This document shows, one piece after another, positions 7,034-14,640 of a DNA stretch of 14,892 bases (positions within the stretch are counted from its first letter, which is position 1; each line of letters opens with the position of its first letter). The stretch lies in NCBI GenBank assembly GCA_029861825.1, contig JAOTYN010000041.1, positions 1-14,892 on the forward strand, written 5' to 3'. Position numbers and translations under genes: made by a program. The stretch is from Cyclobacteriaceae bacterium (GTDB lineage: Bacteria > Bacteroidota > Bacteroidia > Cytophagales > Cyclobacteriaceae). The notes below the pieces were generated by a model. The model saw nothing but the letters and a program-made list of their open reading frames with translations, ran no database searches and had not been told where the DNA came from.

Positions 7034-9469
7034 TTGAAAATATACAATTTTTTATACTGCCTGGTCCTCCTTTCCATATTTACCAGTTGCATTGGCACTA
7101 AAAGCCTGCAAGATGATGAATATCTGCTCAACCGCAACAAGATCCGGGGGGCCAAAGAAATTGAGACGGAAAGACTGGAGGAATTGTATCAGCAAAAGCC
7201 CAACAGAAAGGTGCTAAAAATATTCCCCATCTCTCTTTACACCTGGATGTATCAGGTAGGGAGTAAAAAATACGATTCCGTCAAGATCCAAAAAAAGAAG
7301 GAAAAGGTCGCCGCTAAATTTGATCATAAGATCGCCTCCAAAGCTGGAGAAAATGCCAAAATCACCCGGTTGCAGAACCGCAAGCAAAACAAGATTGCAA
7401 AAGTGGACAATGTGCTTAAGAACGGCAATAAGTTCATGCAATGGGGTGAGCCCCTTTCCGTCTTCGACAGCGCTTTAACGGCGACGACTGAGCAGAAGAT
7501 GGCGCAGTTTATTCAGAGTAAAGGATATTTCCACGGGCAGGTTTCCAGTTCAATACGCTATTTTAACAGAAGAGCATATGTCACCTACCAAGTGGTTGAA
7601 GACCGACCTTACGTGCTGGACAGCCTCATCCTGGTAACCGGTGATAGCGCTTTAACGGAACTAGTACAGACCCATCAAAAGATGAGTTTGATCCAGAAAG
7701 GTGACAACTACGATACTGAGAATTTTGATCAGGAGATCATTCGGCTGGAGAACTTGATGAAAAACAACGGCTACTTTGAATTCAGTCGTCAATTTATCGA
7801 ATTTGCTGTGGACACAGCCCTCTTGGGAAATCGCAAAGTGGCCATGAAAACCATTGTAAATACTCCCTCCAAACGTGGATTTCATAAAGTTTTCAAGGTG
7901 GACAGTGTGATCTTTACCACCGATGCCAACACCCCGAATATTGGACCTCAGCGACAGAGCAGCTACTTCAACCGTATTACCTACCGGTTTTTTGAAGAAA
8001 AATTCTCTAAAAAGATATTGGATCACCGTTTGTTCATTTACCCCGGTGACCTCTACAGTAAGGAGAAGACGTTCTCTACCCAGCGGCAATTGGCCAATCT
8101 GGACATGTTTAAGTTTGTCAACATAAACTACGACACTACCGCTGGTAAATTTATAGCCAACATCTTTACCAGCCCCCTTGATCGCTACCAGCTTACCCAT
8201 GAAGTAGGAATAAACGTAACCGCTAATCAGAGGGTGCCGGGTCCGTTTTATAATTTCAACCTCAAAAATCGCAATACCTTTGGTGGACTGGAGATCTTCC
8301 AAATTAGCGGCCGTTTCGGAATAGATGGGGTAACTTCCTACAGCAACAACGGCAGTGTTGCCAACAGCCTGGAGGTAGGAGGCAATCTTTCATTGACGCT
8401 TCCAGATTTTGTTTTCCCGCTGGGCAATAATTTTAAATCACGACTGGGCGAGCTTAACCCCAAAACCCGTATTTCCGTAGGGTACGAATTTGTGGATCGC
8501 GACGATTTTACCCGTGACAACCTCAATGCTTCCCTGGGATACAGTTGGCAAAGAGATCAAAGCCGTTTGTTCAATTTTACTCTGGCCGATGTGAATCTCA
8601 TCAATACCCGTAACGAGTCTGAAGCTTTCAAAGAGGTATTGGATGAAAGCGATAGCCTGGGTACCAGTTTCCACAGGGCATTTGAAAGGTCCTTCGTCAG
8701 CAGCATGTACTTCAATTCCCTATTTGACTTTAACCAATACGGCACTTATCAGAACAAGAGCTCTTATTTGAGGCTATTTGCAGAAAGCGGTGGTACCTTT
8801 TTGAATATTTTCGGAACCGAATTCCTGGAGCATGACAGCCTTCAGAACTACAAATTTTTAAAGTTCAACGTAGATTACCGTAGACTGATTCCCTTATCGG
8901 CTAGAGGAGCTTTGGCTTGGCGCCTGAATGCTGGAATAGGCATTCCTTATGGTGATAACCTGATACTTCCCTATGAAAAGAACTTCTTTGCCGGCGGCAG
9001 TTCCAGTATCCGAGCCTGGGGTCCTCGCCGACTGGGACCGGGATCCTATACGCCACTTAACGAGAATGGCATTATCGACTACAACTTTGAGCAACCCGGA
9101 GAAATTATTTTTGAGGCCAGTCTGGAATTTCGTCAAAATTTAGTGGGATTCCTGGATTGGGCATTTTTTATAGATGCCGGCAATATTTGGACAATACGAG
9201 ACGATGTCAGCGACGATGGAGAGGTGCGCCGACCCGGTGGAAAATTCCAAGCAGATCACTTTTACAAAGAAATAGCTTTGGGAACTGGGTTGGGAGTGCG
9301 CATGGACTTTACCTTCCTGATCATGCGTGTGGATCTTGGGATAAAGGCCTATGAACCGGCACGCCCTGCGGGCCAGAGATGGGTTTTAGATGATTTCAAA
9401 TTTGGTGGTCTGAGCGACACCACAGAAAATTCCATCACTTTAAACATCGGGATTGGATATCCTTTCTAG
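7034..9469 (+). CDS. tamL: Translocation and assembly module lipoprotein TamL (BamA/TamA family)
   Basis: Outer-membrane Omp85-family protein of the lipidated kind found in Bacteroidota. With the TTG start at 7034 it has 811 residues. The N-terminus is a lipoprotein signal (KIYN, hydrophobic core, then IFTSC with Cys19) followed by IGTKSLQDDEYLL, typical of TamL. A POTRA region follows (about 100-390), then a C-terminal 16-strand-type barrel. SSSIRAWGPRRLGPG (about 657-671) corresponds to the loop-6 VRGF-like motif, and the protein ends in Phe (LNIGIGYPF), a beta-signal. A GTG at 6998 would also give a plausible signal peptide but overlaps trmH. The frame extends to 6956 without a better start. 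Only 19 bases separate it from the divergent methyltransferase. Its usual partner tamB is not adjacent. Confidence 0.9.
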   Translation: MKIYNFLYCLVLLSIFTSCIGTKSLQDDEYLLNRNKIRGAKEIETERLEELYQQKPNRKVLKIFPISLYTWMYQVGSKKYDSVKIQKKKEKVAAKFDHKIASKAGENAKITRLQNRKQNKIAKVDNVLKNGNKFMQWGEPLSVFDSALTATTEQKMAQFIQSKGYFHGQVSSSIRYFNRRAYVTYQVVEDRPYVLDSLILVTGDSALTELVQTHQKMSLIQKGDNYDTENFDQEIIRLENLMKNNGYFEFSRQFIEFAVDTALLGNRKVAMKTIVNTPSKRGFHKVFKVDSVIFTTDANTPNIGPQRQSSYFNRITYRFFEEKFSKKILDHRLFIYPGDLYSKEKTFSTQRQLANLDMFKFVNINYDTTAGKFIANIFTSPLDRYQLTHEVGINVTANQRVPGPFYNFNLKNRNTFGGLEIFQISGRFGIDGVTSYSNNGSVANSLEVGGNLSLTLPDFVFPLGNNFKSRLGELNPKTRISVGYEFVDRDDFTRDNLNASLGYSWQRDQSRLFNFTLADVNLINTRNESEAFKEVLDESDSLGTSFHRAFERSFVSSMYFNSLFDFNQYGTYQNKSSYLRLFAESGGTFLNIFGTEFLEHDSLQNYKFLKFNVDYRRLIPLSARGALAWRLNAGIGIPYGDNLILPYEKNFFAGGSSSIRAWGPRRLGPGSYTPLNENGIIDYNFEQPGEIIFEASLEFRQNLVGFLDWAFFIDAGNIWTIRDDVSDDGEVRRPGGKFQADHFYKEIALGTGLGVRMDFTFLIMRVDLGIKAYEPARPAGQRWVLDDFKFGGLSDTTENSITLNIGIGYPF

Positions 9470-11553
9470 TAGTTGAGCAAACCCTCCAGCTGCTCTCTTA
9501 CTTTTTCGGCATTAGGCAACATGGCCGCTTCCAGATCTACATTCAATGGCACTGCCGGCAAGTTATCTGCTCCGTAGAAAGCTACTGGGGCATCCAGATA
9601 TTCCCAACACCGATTACTGATCCGTCCAGCCAGAGACTCCGCAAAGGAATTGAGTATGGGCTCCTCGGTAAGTACCAGACAGCGGTGGTGCTGTTGTACC
9701 TGCTGCTCTACAAATTCCCAATCCAAGGGATTTAGTGTTCTTAGATCTATTATGCTGACCCGTTGTGAAAATTCTTTGCTGGCAGTCAGGCTCCAATACA
9801 CCCCCATGCCATAGGTGACGATCACCGCCGCACGTCCCTCCTGTTTGTGGGCCTCCTGGGCCTCTTGTACCATGCGGGCTTTACCCAGTGGAATGATATA
9901 TTTCGCGTCCGGCTCTTTGATCTTGGCAGCCTCCGTGCCCGGTACCTTAGACCAATACAGCCCTTTGTGTTCCAACATTACTACGGGATTGGGATCATAA
10001 AATGCCGCTTTGAAGAGTCCCTTCATATCGGCGGCGTTGCTAGGAAAAACCACCTTTATTCCTCTGATATTCAGTAGAGTAGACTCCACACTCCCAGAAT
10101 GATAAGGGCCTCCACCACCATAAGCTCCTATGGGCACCCGGATTAGGGATTGAACGGGAAACTGACCACGAGAAAGGTAGCATGACTTGGACAACTCCTC
10201 CACCAACTGATTGAGACCGGGCCAGATATAATCCGCGAACTGGATCTCCACAACCGGCTTACAACCTACAGCCGACATACCGGCCGTGGAGCCCACAATG
10301 TAGGCTTCCTGTATGGGAGTATTAAATACCCGGTTTACCCCGTATTTTTTGGTGAGGTTGGCAGCTTCTCTGAACACCCCTCCCAGGCGTCCCCCTACGT
10401 CCTGGCCGTAAAGCAGGGCTTCCGGATGTTGCTGCAAGATTTCGTCAAGGGCGTACAAGGCTGCATCTACCATGAGCACTTTTTCCGCTCCGTCAGGTTC
10501 GCGTAACCCTTTTTCCTTTAAAATCGGCGTTGGAGCGAACTCATGATCCATTACACTGCTGGCATCGGGGTCTTCCGAATTCACGGCCATTTGGTAGTCT
10601 TGATGGACCGTTTTTTGTGCTTTGGAGGCAATGTCTTCTAACTTCTTAGCATCTACTCCCCCATCTAAAAGATAGCCATGGAACTTTGTAATGGGATCGT
10701 CTTGGGCATGCCGCTGCAAATCTTCTTCACTGCGGTACCATTCTTTGCGTACCCCACTGGTATGATGACCCAATAGTGGGCATTTGGCATGGATCAGCAA
10801 AGGGCGACGTTCTTTTCTAACAAAATCCAATCCCTCCTTTAAGGCTAGGTAAGAGTCCACAAAATCCGATCCGTCAACCCGCATGCGCTCTATGCCTTTA
10901 AAGCCGGCTATGAACTCGTAGGCATCCATACTACGCATTTCATCCCCGGTGGCGGAGATGCCCCAGTCGTTATCCTGGATCAAATACAGGATCGGAAGTT
11001 GTTTCAAAGCCGCCATTTGAAAGGCTTCTGAAACTTCACCCTCAGTGACGGACCCGTCTCCCAAAGAGCAAAGCACCAATGGCTTATTGCGGCCCTTCAG
11101 CAGTCCCTCATCCGCCAGATACTGAAGTCCGTGAGCCATGCCGGTAGCAGGGATTGCTTGCATACCGGTAGCTGAGCTTTGATGGGGTATGGTGGGAAAT
11201 CCTTCACGTTTCAGGGAAGGATGGCAATAGTAACTTCTCCCTCCGGAAAATGGATCATCTGCCTTCGCCAACAGTTGCAGCATTAACTCGAAGGGGGACA
11301 TTCCGAGACCTAGGAGGAATGAATCATCCCGGTAATACAACGAGAGATAATCCTGGGGCATTATCTGTAATGCCGCTGCCAATTGGATAGCTTCATGACC
11401 GCGCGAAGTGCTGTGCACATATTTACTGCATACTGCACGCTCATCTTCGTATAGTTGTGCCATACTCTGAGCGGTGCACATCAGCCGGTAGGCTTCAAGG
11501 AGGGTTTTCTGTTTTATCTTGGATCTTGAGACCTGCTGCGAGGCGGTTCCCAT
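9466..11553 (-). CDS. Fused E1 alpha/beta subunit of a thiamine-dependent 2-oxoacid dehydrogenase
   Basis: 695 residues joining E1 alpha (about 1-335) and E1 beta (about 355-695) in one chain. The enzyme decarboxylates a 2-oxoacid with thiamine diphosphate and passes the acyl group to lipoyl-E2. The alpha half has RGHEAIQLA (51-59), YRDDSFLLGLGMSP (74-87) and the TPP motif GDGSVTEGE (165-173) closing at DND (194-196); GHH at 262-264 marks the active-site loop. The beta half has LLYGQDVGGRLGGVF (380-394), NTPIQEAYIVGSTAGMS (411-427) with the TPP-activating Glu at about 416, and PYHSGSVEST (483-492) with the catalytic-type His. The linker (about 310-352) is Ala/Glu/Pro-rich. The overall look is closest to branched-chain 2-oxoacid E1. 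Such fusions are known in Bacteroidota. E2 and E3 genes are not adjacent. The stop overlaps the tamL stop convergently by four bases. Confidence 0.93.
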   Translation of the reverse strand: MGTASQQVSRSKIKQKTLLEAYRLMCTAQSMAQLYEDERAVCSKYVHSTSRGHEAIQLAAALQIMPQDYLSLYYRDDSFLLGLGMSPFELMLQLLAKADDPFSGGRSYYCHPSLKREGFPTIPHQSSATGMQAIPATGMAHGLQYLADEGLLKGRNKPLVLCSLGDGSVTEGEVSEAFQMAALKQLPILYLIQDNDWGISATGDEMRSMDAYEFIAGFKGIERMRVDGSDFVDSYLALKEGLDFVRKERRPLLIHAKCPLLGHHTSGVRKEWYRSEEDLQRHAQDDPITKFHGYLLDGGVDAKKLEDIASKAQKTVHQDYQMAVNSEDPDASSVMDHEFAPTPILKEKGLREPDGAEKVLMVDAALYALDEILQQHPEALLYGQDVGGRLGGVFREAANLTKKYGVNRVFNTPIQEAYIVGSTAGMSAVGCKPVVEIQFADYIWPGLNQLVEELSKSCYLSRGQFPVQSLIRVPIGAYGGGGPYHSGSVESTLLNIRGIKVVFPSNAADMKGLFKAAFYDPNPVVMLEHKGLYWSKVPGTEAAKIKEPDAKYIIPLGKARMVQEAQEAHKQEGRAAVIVTYGMGVYWSLTASKEFSQRVSIIDLRTLNPLDWEFVEQQVQQHHRCLVLTEEPILNSFAESLAGRISNRCWEYLDAPVAFYGADNLPAVPLNVDLEAAMLPNAEKVREQLEGLLNY

Positions 11554-11578
11554 ATACGGTTGTTGTTTGTTTGATATT

Positions 11579-11601
11579 GCCCCAAAGCGACGCTCCGGGG
11601 C
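11579..11601 (-). promoter_or_regulatory. Inverted repeat in the probable leader of the E1 gene
   Basis: GCCCC (11579-11583) and GGGGC (11597-11601) enclose AGC (11586-11588) and GCT (11592-11594), with AA opposite CC and a three-base loop. On the E1 transcript this would be a hairpin 25 bases before the ATG. An imperfect -7-like box, TATATTTT read on the - strand (11612-11619), lies just upstream but lacks a well-spaced TTG. It is not followed by a T-run in either direction, so it is not an obvious terminator. It could be an RNA structure or an operator; nothing more can be said. Confidence 0.4.
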
Positions 11602-11649
11602 TTAAAATTACAAAATATAGCCTAGGTGCTTCAATTATCGTGAGCCTTT

Positions 11650-11682
11650 TTTGATTTCTTATTTAGATATTAAATAGCTTTA
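11650..11682 (+). promoter_or_regulatory. Bacteroidota-type promoter of hemF (near-leaderless)
   Basis: TTTG at 11650-11653 and TAGCTTTA at 11675-11682 (seven of eight positions fit TAnnTTTG) are separated by 21 bases, inside the accepted spacing for -33/-7 promoters of this phylum. The box ends seven bases before the hemF ATG (11690), so the 5' leader would be only a few bases long. The surrounding spacer is AT-rich. Confidence 0.5.
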
Positions 11683-11689
11683 CAGCCTA

Positions 11690-12601
11690 ATGGAGCCTTC
11701 GAAAGATCAAATCGCCCAATGGTTCAAAAAGCTGCAGGACAATATTTGTCGGGGCTTGGAAAAGGCCGATGGTGCAGGTGAATTTGAACAGGACCTCTGG
11801 GAACGTCCCCATGGAGGCGGAGGCCGTACCCGGACCATCAAAAACGGCAGGATATTGGAAAAAGGCGGGGTGAATTTTTCGGCAGTGCATGGTCCTACCC
11901 CTGACAACATATTAAACGCTTTGCAACTCCAGCCGGCCGATTTCTTTGCTACCGGAGTTTCCATCGTGTTGCATCCGCATAGTCCTAAAGTACCCATAAT
12001 CCATATGAATGTGCGTTACTTCGAAATGACCAGCGGTGCCTGGTGGTTTGGCGGAGGTATTGATCTTACTCCGCATTATATCGATAAGCAGGATGCACAA
12101 TCGTTTCACAGCCAGTTAAAACAGGTGTGCGATCAGTTCCATGCCTCCTATTATTTGGAATTCAAGCAATGGGCCGACGATTACTTTTACCTAAAGCACC
12201 GGGAAGAAACCCGCGGCGTGGGCGGTATATTTTTCGATCGTCTTACAGATCAGCAAGGGTTTAGCAAAAAACAACGCTGGGAGTTTGTGCAAGCAGTAGG
12301 ATCGGCCTTCGTACCAATTTATAATAAGCTGATGTTAAAGAACCACCAGTTGCCCTATGGTGAAGCAGAAAAGGAGTGGCAAATGATACGACGGGGTCGC
12401 TATGTGGAATTTAATTTGGTTTGGGACAAAGGAACTAAATTCGGATTGGATACCGGTGGTCGCACGGAGTCTATTTTAATGAGTCTTCCGCCGCAAGCTC
12501 ATTGGGAATACGATCACCGTCCTGCAGAAGACACCGAAGAATACCAAACCTTGCGAGGTCTTAAAAAAGGCATAAATTGGGTGGATGGAGCAGATTATTG
12601 A
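11690..12601 (+). CDS. hemF: Oxygen-dependent coproporphyrinogen-III oxidase
   Basis: 303 residues, the usual length of the bacterial enzyme, which uses O2 to decarboxylate coproporphyrinogen III to protoporphyrinogen IX in heme synthesis. Signatures run the whole length: LWERPHGGGGRTRTIKNG (about 37-53), GGVNFSAVHG (59-68), HMNVRYFE (105-112) with the catalytic-type His105, WWFGGGIDLTPHY (118-130) with Asp125, HREETRGVGGIFFDRL (about 170-185), and YVEFNLVWDKGTKFGL with GRTESILMSLPP near the end. The C-terminal W.Y residues of the family are present. The enzyme implies an oxygen-using lifestyle. The gene is divergent from the E1 gene and overlaps the PAP2 gene by 17 bases. Confidence 0.97.
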   Translation: MEPSKDQIAQWFKKLQDNICRGLEKADGAGEFEQDLWERPHGGGGRTRTIKNGRILEKGGVNFSAVHGPTPDNILNALQLQPADFFATGVSIVLHPHSPKVPIIHMNVRYFEMTSGAWWFGGGIDLTPHYIDKQDAQSFHSQLKQVCDQFHASYYLEFKQWADDYFYLKHREETRGVGGIFFDRLTDQQGFSKKQRWEFVQAVGSAFVPIYNKLMLKNHQLPYGEAEKEWQMIRRGRYVEFNLVWDKGTKFGLDTGGRTESILMSLPPQAHWEYDHRPAEDTEEYQTLRGLKKGINWVDGADY

Positions 12602-13178
12602 TTTCCTTACCGGCTGGGACCAAGAGTTGATGCTGTACATTCACCGCCTGAGCAGCCCATTTCTGGATATGCTTATGGCCGGTATTACGGAAAAATATAA
12701 TTGGATCCCGCTCTATATAATTCTGCTCTATTTACTGATCAGACAATTTGGCTGGCAAGCCGTTTACAGCATAGTAGCCGTGGTATTGCTGGTGGTGATC
12801 AGCGACCAGCTCACCTCTTCCTTTATGAAACCCTTCTTCCAACGCTATCGTCCTTGCCATGATCCGGAAATCGGCCATCTGGTAAGAATTATTACCAAGT
12901 GTGGAGGTTATTATGGATTCGTATCATCCCATGCGGCTAACAGCTTTGCGGTGAGCACCTTCTTTTGGTTATTATTCCAACACCACAACCGGGGGATCTG
13001 GTTGCTTTTCATATGGCCGTTGGTGGTCAGCTATAGCCGCATCTACCTGGGTGTTCATTATCCTCTGGACATTATAGGCGGAGCTTTAGTAGGTATATTC
13101 CTGGGTTATTTTATATATCGACTTACCCTTTGGCTGTCTGGGAAGGTGCCCTTTAAATTTCAGATTACAAGAAATTGA
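12585..13178 (+). CDS. PAP2-family membrane phosphatase
   Basis: 197 residues with about five membrane segments. The three PAP2 active-site motifs are present: K-x6-RP as KPFFQRYRP (82-90), SSHA (114-117) in place of the usual PSGH but keeping Ser and the catalytic His116, and SR-x5-H-x3-D as SRIYLGVHYPLD (151-162) with His158 as nucleophile. Family members dephosphorylate lipid phosphates such as undecaprenyl pyrophosphate or phosphatidic acid on the outer face of the inner membrane; which substrate applies here cannot be seen. The start (12585) lies inside the hemF 3' end, 17 bases before its stop, so translation is probably coupled. The 3' end overlaps the convergent regulator gene by 14 bases. 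Confidence 0.93.
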   Translation: MEQIIDFLTGWDQELMLYIHRLSSPFLDMLMAGITEKYNWIPLYIILLYLLIRQFGWQAVYSIVAVVLLVVISDQLTSSFMKPFFQRYRPCHDPEIGHLVRIITKCGGYYGFVSSHAANSFAVSTFFWLLFQHHNRGIWLLFIWPLVVSYSRIYLGVHYPLDIIGGALVGIFLGYFIYRLTLWLSGKVPFKFQITRN

Positions 13179-13860
13179 GCTTATCGAGAAATGCTGATTT
13201 GAAGCTGGCTCCAATGGGGATGAATTTGTCTCCAATCCTAATATTCAGGTCCTCCATAGACACGATCTTGTCAGTATTCACAATATAGGACCGGTGGACC
13301 CGGATGAAGTTCTTAGAGGGCATTTTCTTTTCAATCCCTTTCATGGTAGAGTGCACGATATGCCGCTTCTCCGAGGTATTGATGATCACATAGTCGGCCA
13401 GAGCCTCTATATATGAAATATCATCAAGATCTATCTTTACTATCTTAGCATCGGATTTTACATATATATCTTTCTGAGTATCATTAAGATCATTCAGGCG
13501 TTCGATGTTTTTACGGGCTTTTTCCGCAGCCTTCAAAAAGCGTCGGTACTCAATAGGCTTGACCAAATAATCCGACACATTATACTCGATAGCTTCAATA
13601 GCATGATCTGTTTCGGACGTAACCAAAACAATCTCATAATCGTCTTCCAGGCTCTTGACCAGATCCATACCCGTCATTTCCGGCATTCGAATATCCAAGA
13701 AAATCAAATCTACATTCTCTTCCCTAAGGATATTTGAGGCTTCAATAGCACTTTGACACTCGTGTTTCAGCTCTAAAAAATTTGTCTTTTCTACAAAATG
13801 CTTGAGCACCTGTAAAGACATAGGATCATCGTCTACAACTATGCATTTAACAGTATCCAT
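13165..13860 (-). CDS. LytTR-family response regulator
   Basis: 231 residues from the ATG at 13860; a TTG at 13872 would add four residues and is less likely. The N-terminal receiver domain (1-120) has the acidic cluster VVDDDP (8-13), the phospho-acceptor Asp56 in FLDIRMPEMTG, Thr81 and the switch Lys101-Pro102. The C-terminal LytTR DNA-binding domain (about 132-231) shows IYVKSDAKIVKIDLDDISYI and the conserved FIRVHRSYIVN (185-195). Such regulators act as cytoplasmic transcription factors switched by a sensor kinase, usually of the LytS/YehU (His_kinase) type. No kinase gene is in the window. The gene lies 49 bases downstream of ribE on the same strand and could be read from it; the target genes are unknown. 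Confidence 0.95.
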   Translation of the reverse strand: MDTVKCIVVDDDPMSLQVLKHFVEKTNFLELKHECQSAIEASNILREENVDLIFLDIRMPEMTGMDLVKSLEDDYEIVLVTSETDHAIEAIEYNVSDYLVKPIEYRRFLKAAEKARKNIERLNDLNDTQKDIYVKSDAKIVKIDLDDISYIEALADYVIINTSEKRHIVHSTMKGIEKKMPSKNFIRVHRSYIVNTDKIVSMEDLNIRIGDKFIPIGASFKSAFLDKLNFL

Positions 13861-13909
13861 AATAATAGCCAAAGAAACTAATTAACACTTTATCCCACAA
13901 AGAATCAAG

Positions 13910-14506
13910 TCAGTCCGGCTTTTCTATCAGACGCTGAACATATTTGCCGATGATATCGAACTCAAGATTGACACTGTGGCCCGGGTTAAGGCGATGGAAG
14001 TTGGTGTGTTCAAAAGTATAGGGGATTATGGTGACATCGAAACTGTGTTCGGAGGTATTGAAGCAGGTCAGACTCACCCCATTTATACAGATACTGCCTT
14101 TTTCCACCACCAGATGATGACGGTTCCGGGATTGAAATTCGAAGGTGAATATCCAGCTGCCATCTTTCTCCTGGATATTTATGCAGGTACCGGTAAGATC
14201 CACATGCCCCTGTACCAGGTGACCATCGACTCGCCCGCCCCATTTCATGGATCGCTCCAGGTTGATTAATGATCCCACTTGCATGTCACCCAAATTCGAT
14301 TTCTCCAAAGTTTCTTCTACAGCTACTACCTGATACTGGTTATTTGGAAGTAAAGCAGTTACGGTCAGGCATACCCCGTTATGCGAAACGCTTTGATCCA
14401 CCTGTAGCTCTGAGGCCAGGGGTGCTTCAATGGTAAATAGGCAATTTGACCCTTCCATCTGCTTGGACTTTACACCTCCCAAAGCTTCTATTATCCCCGT
14501 GAACAT
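13910..14506 (-). CDS. ribE: Riboflavin synthase, alpha subunit
   Basis: 198 residues made of two lumazine-binding repeats, about 1-96 and 97-190. The hallmark MFTGIIE start, NGVCLTV (43-49), NLGDMQVGSLINLERSM (71-87), GRVDGHLVQGHVD (91-103), and the second-repeat counterpart INGVSLTC (141-148) are all present. The enzyme dismutates 6,7-dimethyl-8-ribityllumazine to riboflavin as a trimer in the cytoplasm. It is called ribE or ribC in different species. It stands alone without other rib genes, and no FMN riboswitch is evident in the 134 bases before it. A degenerate -7-like TAAATTCC lies just ahead of its ATG but without a clear TTG partner. Confidence 0.96.
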   Translation of the reverse strand: MFTGIIEALGGVKSKQMEGSNCLFTIEAPLASELQVDQSVSHNGVCLTVTALLPNNQYQVVAVEETLEKSNLGDMQVGSLINLERSMKWGGRVDGHLVQGHVDLTGTCINIQEKDGSWIFTFEFQSRNRHHLVVEKGSICINGVSLTCFNTSEHSFDVTIIPYTFEHTNFHRLNPGHSVNLEFDIIGKYVQRLIEKPD

Positions 14507-14556
14507 GTGCGGAATTTAGTCAATGTGTTCCAGGAATCCTTTCTTCTTCTTTTAAT

Positions 14557-14586
14557 TTTCAAGGAGCCCGGTAAAATTTAAATTTG
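14557..14586 (+). promoter_or_regulatory. Candidate promoter of pcm
   Basis: A perfect TAnnTTTG box (TAAATTTG, 14579-14586) lies within the 134-base divergent spacer. Its upstream element would be TTTC (14557-14560, one mismatch to TTTG) at 18 bases. It would leave a leader of about 50 bases before the pcm ATG. AGGAG (14562-14566) and CTCCT (14596-14600) could pair around it. The spacer is AT-rich and such boxes arise by chance, so this is weak. Confidence 0.3.
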
Positions 14587-14640
14587 ATTAAAGAACTCCT
14601 GTAAGATTCAACTATATTCGTAGCTGGAAGGCAAAAATAG

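Noticed and set aside
7015..7155. 47-residue N-terminal extension of the RNA methyltransferase
   Set aside because: The extension precedes the conserved start and overlaps the tamL signal peptide; its sequence is unlike the family.
7661..8302. 213-codon - strand frame inside tamL
   Set aside because: A shadow of the POTRA-region codons, with no recognisable motif and no start context.
11457..11654. 65-codon + strand frame across the E1 start and spacer
   Set aside because: Mostly antisense to E1, with no motif and no promoter; not supported as a gene.
13861..13909. Promoter for the LytTR gene (TTTG-17-TAGTTTCT on the - strand)
   Set aside because: The -7 box has two mismatches to TAnnTTTG in an AT-rich gap; chance is a sufficient explanation.
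14562..14600. AGGAG/CTCCT inverted repeat as a terminator or riboswitch
   Set aside because: Five base pairs with a 29-base AT-rich loop and no T-run; it does not resemble an FMN or other riboswitch.
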